From assembly GCF_036417845.1 (NCBI RefSeq), contig NC_089980.1:57720501-57784500 (forward strand): a stretch of DNA of 64,000 bases, written 5' to 3'. This document shows positions 60,801 through 64,000 of the stretch, in pieces (the first letter of the stretch is position 1; each line of letters starts with the position of its first letter). Origin of the DNA: Apteryx mantelli (lineage: Eukaryota > Chordata > Aves > Apterygiformes > Apterygidae). The notes beneath the pieces are model-generated. The model did no database searches. It saw only the letters and a list, made by a program, of their open reading frames with translations, and was not told where the DNA came from. Both the position numbers and the translations under genes were made by a program.

Positions 60801-61458
60801 AACTCAGTCTGTAGATTTGTTAGGTGCGGCATTTGCACCTCATTCAGACATAGCTGACCAGACTAACTAGTTTAAATACTGCCAATGGAGGAAGTTCGGT
60901 TAGGATAGTGTGATGCAGCACAGGCAAGCTGTCTGAGTATTTTCCCAAGATTGTTTAAAGGTTTTGCATCCCATACTGAGCCTGAGCTACTGCAATGATG
61001 CTGCTTTCAGTGTCACATTACCTAATTTAAAGCTTGCTCATATACCTGCATGAACTGCAGGCGTGTATTTTGATTTCAGTGTAAACATACCTTCTGGCTT
61101 TTAGATCCCATTATCCTTTGGTACAATGTTCAAATTTAAGCTTACATAGTACAAAAGTAGCTTATGGTATATTTATCTTCAGAAGGTATACTATCTGCAG
61201 TATGACTTAATGTGTAGTTTGCAGATTTTCTTTTCTTAGAAGAATTAAGGGGAATTTGACTTATTAGGATAACAATTTTCATAAATCCACTTTAATTGAC
61301 TGCAGTAAATTCTCACTAAACTCATGCTACTTAGGAGGAATTGTTTCTTTTTAAAATTCAGTTCTGATTCTTCTACTTCAAGACGTGAATGTCGGGTTGG
61401 ACAATATATTGTAGACGTCGTTTCCTTTGAGCAGTTGGTTCTTCCTTTGCTGAGAAAT
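57544..61458 (+). CDS. NTPCR: NTPCR, cancer-related nucleoside-triphosphatase (exons 1-3; gene continues beyond window)
   Basis: A THEP1-family P-loop enzyme that hydrolyses nucleoside triphosphates to the diphosphates; the cellular role is not settled. Coding joins 57,544-57,577, 60,038-60,200 and 61,362-61,458, 294 nt = 98 codons. The protein begins MSKHVFLTGPPG and continues GIGKTTLIRKVT, giving a Walker A motif GPPGIGKT at residues 9-16. It goes on through GFYTEEVR at 38-45, RTGFDVVALSGKRGPLSRV, and RECRVGQYIVDVVSFEQL to LLRN at the end of exon 3. This matches the vertebrate NTPCR (C1orf57) N-terminal half closely; the human protein is 190 residues. Splice phases (1, 2, 0) agree with one continuous frame. 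The Walker B region (DEIGKME in the family) would be in exon 4, which I do not find before 64,000, so the gene is cut by the window edge. No damage is seen. Confidence 0.95.
58280..58300. repeat. Poly-T run (21)
   Basis: Twenty-one T in NTPCR intron 1, without a recognisable retroposon next to it. Confidence 0.9.
59149..59405 (-). mobile_element. CR1 LINE 3' fragment in NTPCR intron 1
   Basis: The plus-strand text shows the complement of a CR1 3' end: aggatcatagggtagttcat at about 59,150, ggttgctcagggcttcatct at about 59,223, then gaaaacctccgagcatggag and actgcaccacctctctaggc to about 59,293, and the 'cctgttcctgttg' part near 59,388. It differs from the full-length copy throughout, so it belongs to another, older subfamily. 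It is antisense to NTPCR, and its right end runs into the (AT)n tract. Confidence 0.85.
59406..59434. repeat. A-run and (AT)n microsatellite
   Basis: About ten A followed by (TA)9-10, next to the CR1 fragment in intron 1. Such tracts vary in length. Confidence 0.9.
60038..60200 (+). CDS. NTPCR: NTPCR coding exon 2 (163 bases)
   Basis: Acceptor TTTTTAG at 60,031-60,037 and donor CAG/GTACTG at 60,200/60,201. It completes Gly12 and the P-loop lysine and threonine (IGKTT), then carries GFYTEEVR and the LSGKRGPLSRV segment conserved in the family. It ends after two bases of the next codon (phase 2). Confidence 0.95.
60201..61361 (+). other. NTPCR intron 2 (1,161 bases)
   Basis: GT at 60,201 and AG at 61,360-61,361 behind the tract ttgtttctttttaaaattcag. 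It contains A12 near 60,559-60,571 and otherwise unique sequence; no exon or repeat recognised within it. Confidence 0.9.
61362..61458 (+). CDS. NTPCR: NTPCR coding exon 3 (97 bases)
   Basis: Starts by completing a Ser codon and codes for a serine-rich linker (SDSSTSR) followed by RECRVGQYIVDVVSFEQLVLPLLRN. The donor AAT/GTGAGT at 61,458/61,459 is strong. The intron after it is phase 0, at the same place as in the human gene as I recall it. Confidence 0.93.
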
Positions 61459-64000
61459 GTGAGTATTACATTAAAGCTGCTGAAAGATGGAGGCTTTAGG
61501 ATGAGCAGTGTTATTCAAAAGCCTTTATATGCCCTAGTTTTTGATGATAATAAATGACCTTTCTGGGGTTTGACTGATTCTGATTGACTTTAGGGAGCTG
61601 GAGGGCAAAACTAGCTTGTTCTCTTGTGCTTATAGTGGTGGTTGAGAGCTCACTTTCCCTTCTCATTCTTGATCTGACATCCTCCTGTGAGCAGGCCCTC
61701 CTCGGAGTGAGAGACAGGTAATAGGAAGCCACTGTTTTGCATATTGGAAGACAAATATGAAATGTATAGCTGGCTTTACCCACACAGAACTGGGATGTGT
61801 CAGCAGGTTCAAGAAAAAGGATTTTGCTGCTATTCCTCCTCTTAAAATCTTTTTCCTCTATTGTGCTGATGCCTGTTTTCTTCCAGTAGAAACAGTATTT
61901 GTTTCTTGAATCTAGGAATTATTTTTAATTACCACTGTATAAGTACCTGCAGACTGTTATGTTTTAATAGCCTTCCGATAATTTGAAATTCAGCCTGCAG
62001 GACAATGAGTACTCTGGCTGCGACAATAGAGGGACCTGCTTTTTATTTTAGATTATTGTTTTTTCTTTCTGAATACTGTGTGCTCAAGGCACATTCCATA
62101 AGTTAAAGTTTGCCAGCAACATTGGGTTAAAGAATCTCACAACTACACAGTAGTATAAATTGGGGTCTGGTTTTACAGTTTCTAGTTCCAGGCACATACA
62201 CACTAATACAGATAATATTTCCTCATTTAAAACTTTTATTAGAAACAACAGCTGGCTGTTGTACAGTGAGTTGGTTTGATATATCTGATGTGATCCCTTC
62301 CTTTACACACAGTCTTTCTTTTTCCTGTCCTTCCCCTAACGTGCTATTACAATAGTGCAAGAGGTATTATGATTTTTTTTTCCTTCCCTTTTTCCTTTTC
62401 CTCCCTCTTGCCCACCCTAACATTTCCCCTCTCCAAAATTAAACAAGAACAGATCTGATGTTGGCAGGAACATCTTACAAACTGTGTACAGCAGCTGCTG
62501 AGCTGTACTACTAGAAAAATCCTATTGTGATTTTCTACACTGTCAAAGCTCAAAGGGCCAAGGAGTAAGGAACTTTGGAAGAACAAGAAAAGAAAGAAGT
62601 GCAGGGAGCAAAAAGGAGATTGAGGATCCATTCCTTGTTTTTTGCCAAGGAACGTAAAAGTCCAAGAGTAGGGAAGCAAAGGTTTTGGGGGTAGAGGAGA
62701 AAGGGAATATGTATAGAATGGGAGAAATGTGTGTGTATATATATATATTTTTAATGTTTAATTTCAAAGTAACTTATTTTCTATATTAGTAAATAGGCTG
62801 ATAATTTAAATAGACAAAAAAGTCTTCATTAAGTGTGGGCTGTCCTCTGAATCCTTGTACTGCTGCATTAAGTTATGTGAACCCCAACAGAGACTTTAGT
62901 AGTAGAGGGTGTTAGTAGTGGTCAATTGTGCTTGACCATTCTCACTGAAAGTACTCTTAGTTGATTTGGTGGGTATGTGGTCATGCATGTTAGGTGGTAC
63001 AAAATGAGAGGAGAGTGAGAGAGGAAGAGCACAGACCTGCAGTAAGAAGAGACAAATGAAGAATGAAGGCAGGAGAACCAAGGATATGGTCTGGTTTGCT
63101 CAGAGAAGCCAGGAGAAGGCGTATGCTATTTAGTCCTGGGGACAGCTTCAGCTGTTAAGGCTTGGATCGCATTGACTCCAGTAAGAACAGGAACAGATCC
63201 TAGAGGAGAAGATCTCTCAAGCTTGGGAAACTCTACCAGGCAGGACTGGGGATTCTTTTCAAAGCAAAAAGCTCCGTTTCTCAATGTGTGACCTAGTGAC
63301 TAGTGTTGGCTTTCTATTTCACTGATCTATGAAAGGATTTTAGATAAAACAGCTGCCCAGCAGGGACTTGGCTTGAAAAGATTTTAGGATGCATGTTATG
63401 AAGTTTTTCCACTTTCCCAGAAGCAAATACTTTGTCTTCACAAGGGAAAACATTTAGATTTTTTTTTCTTAAGGTTCTGTATAATATGGCTGGTATCAGT
63501 ATTTATTCATGGATTTATGGTGGCTTTCTGACTTGAGTTGATTTGCTTCTCGTATCTTCAAATAATGGAGTGCAATTCTCAGTTACTTTCTTCCAAACAG
63601 GATGGGTAGTGCACTTCCTTTTCAGTTGAGTAGTTCCTTCACTTTTCAAGTTGTCTTGCTCCCAGTGGTGATTACCTGTGTTCTCCCCTAGACTTCCCTG
63701 CTGCTCACCAGTCTGCAGCACAGTACTGCTTGGAACAGTATTCATTTCGTAAAAAAAAGCAAACCAACCACAATTGTGGTTAATCTTTAATATGGTGCAT
63801 ATCCTATGATTCAGGTGAATGGCTGGTACTATAGAGTAAGCTATGTAAGGAGAATAGAATGGAAGAAAGATAATTATTCTGACATGAGAGAGGAAAGAAA
63901 CTGGAAAAAAGTTAGCTGTTCTGAGAGAAATGCTATATTCGACCTTCTTGGCACTTTTTATTTTGTTTTTCATTTGGAGGGTTTTTCATTTGGGTCTTGG
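61459..64000 (+). other. NTPCR intron 3, incomplete
   Basis: Begins GTGAGT. I looked for the conserved exon 4 coding block (VIDEIGKME) and do not find it before the window ends. A GT/TA dinucleotide tract lies at about 62,728-62,750. A 152-codon minus frame at 63,515-63,973 has no recognisable domain and is not called. Confidence 0.85.

Noticed and set aside
63515..63973. 152-codon minus-strand frame in NTPCR intron 3
   Set aside because: No domain or homology recognised, lies in an intron, and the length is within chance for the many frames scanned.
1..64000. tRNA or rRNA genes, CRISPR arrays, bacterial operons or phage genes
   Set aside because: No cloverleaf A/B box pairs, regular spacer arrays or dense coding seen; gene structure with introns and CR1 repeats shows a vertebrate nuclear genome.

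Overview
This window looks like a bird nuclear chromosome: one protein-coding gene entering at the right end, about 57 kb of gene-poor AT-rich DNA to its left, and interspersed repeats that are almost all CR1 LINEs. CR1 is the dominant retroposon of birds. The youngest copy has the typical avian CR1 3' end, I see no mammal-type L1 or Alu, and the host gene is a clear vertebrate orthologue. The species cannot be told from the sequence.

Layout. Positions 1-27,500 are intergenic and hold only repeat remnants: an ancient CR1 (about 5,245-6,235, minus), a short CR1/L3-type 3' end (about 9,958-10,000, minus), a middle-aged CR1 (about 17,095-17,360, minus), an ancient CR1 (about 22,090-22,645, plus) and another CR1/L3-type 3' end (about 24,155-24,305, plus). 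Positions about 27,513-32,025 hold the main feature, an essentially full-length CR1 on the minus strand. It has a 5' UTR, an intact ORF1 (361 codons, zinc-knuckle-like region plus SGNH esterase), an ORF2 (endonuclease plus reverse transcriptase) broken by only two one-base frameshifts, and a short 3' UTR ending in the CR1 octamer-type tail. Positions 32,030-56,900 are again intergenic, with two GC-rich patches (45.07-45.86 kb and 50.78-51.32 kb), a TG-rich degenerate minisatellite (48.13-48.71 kb), a (GT)16 microsatellite and two MIR/CORE-SINE-like fossils.

Positions about 56,920-57,860 are a CpG island that is the promoter of NTPCR (cancer-related nucleoside-triphosphatase, THEP1 family). 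NTPCR runs on the plus strand. Coding exon 1 (57,544-57,577), exon 2 (60,038-60,200) and exon 3 (61,362-61,458) are present with canonical splice sites and consistent phases, giving 98 residues. The remaining exons, including the Walker B region, lie beyond 64,000. Intron 1 carries a further CR1 fragment.

I found no tRNA, rRNA, CRISPR or bacterial-type system. The observations most worth checking are the near-intact CR1 (its two frameshifts and the apparent His-to-Arg change in the endonuclease), the NTPCR P-loop split by intron 1, the short palindrome at 15.6 kb, and the GC-rich patches, which could be old LTRs or non-coding RNA promoters.
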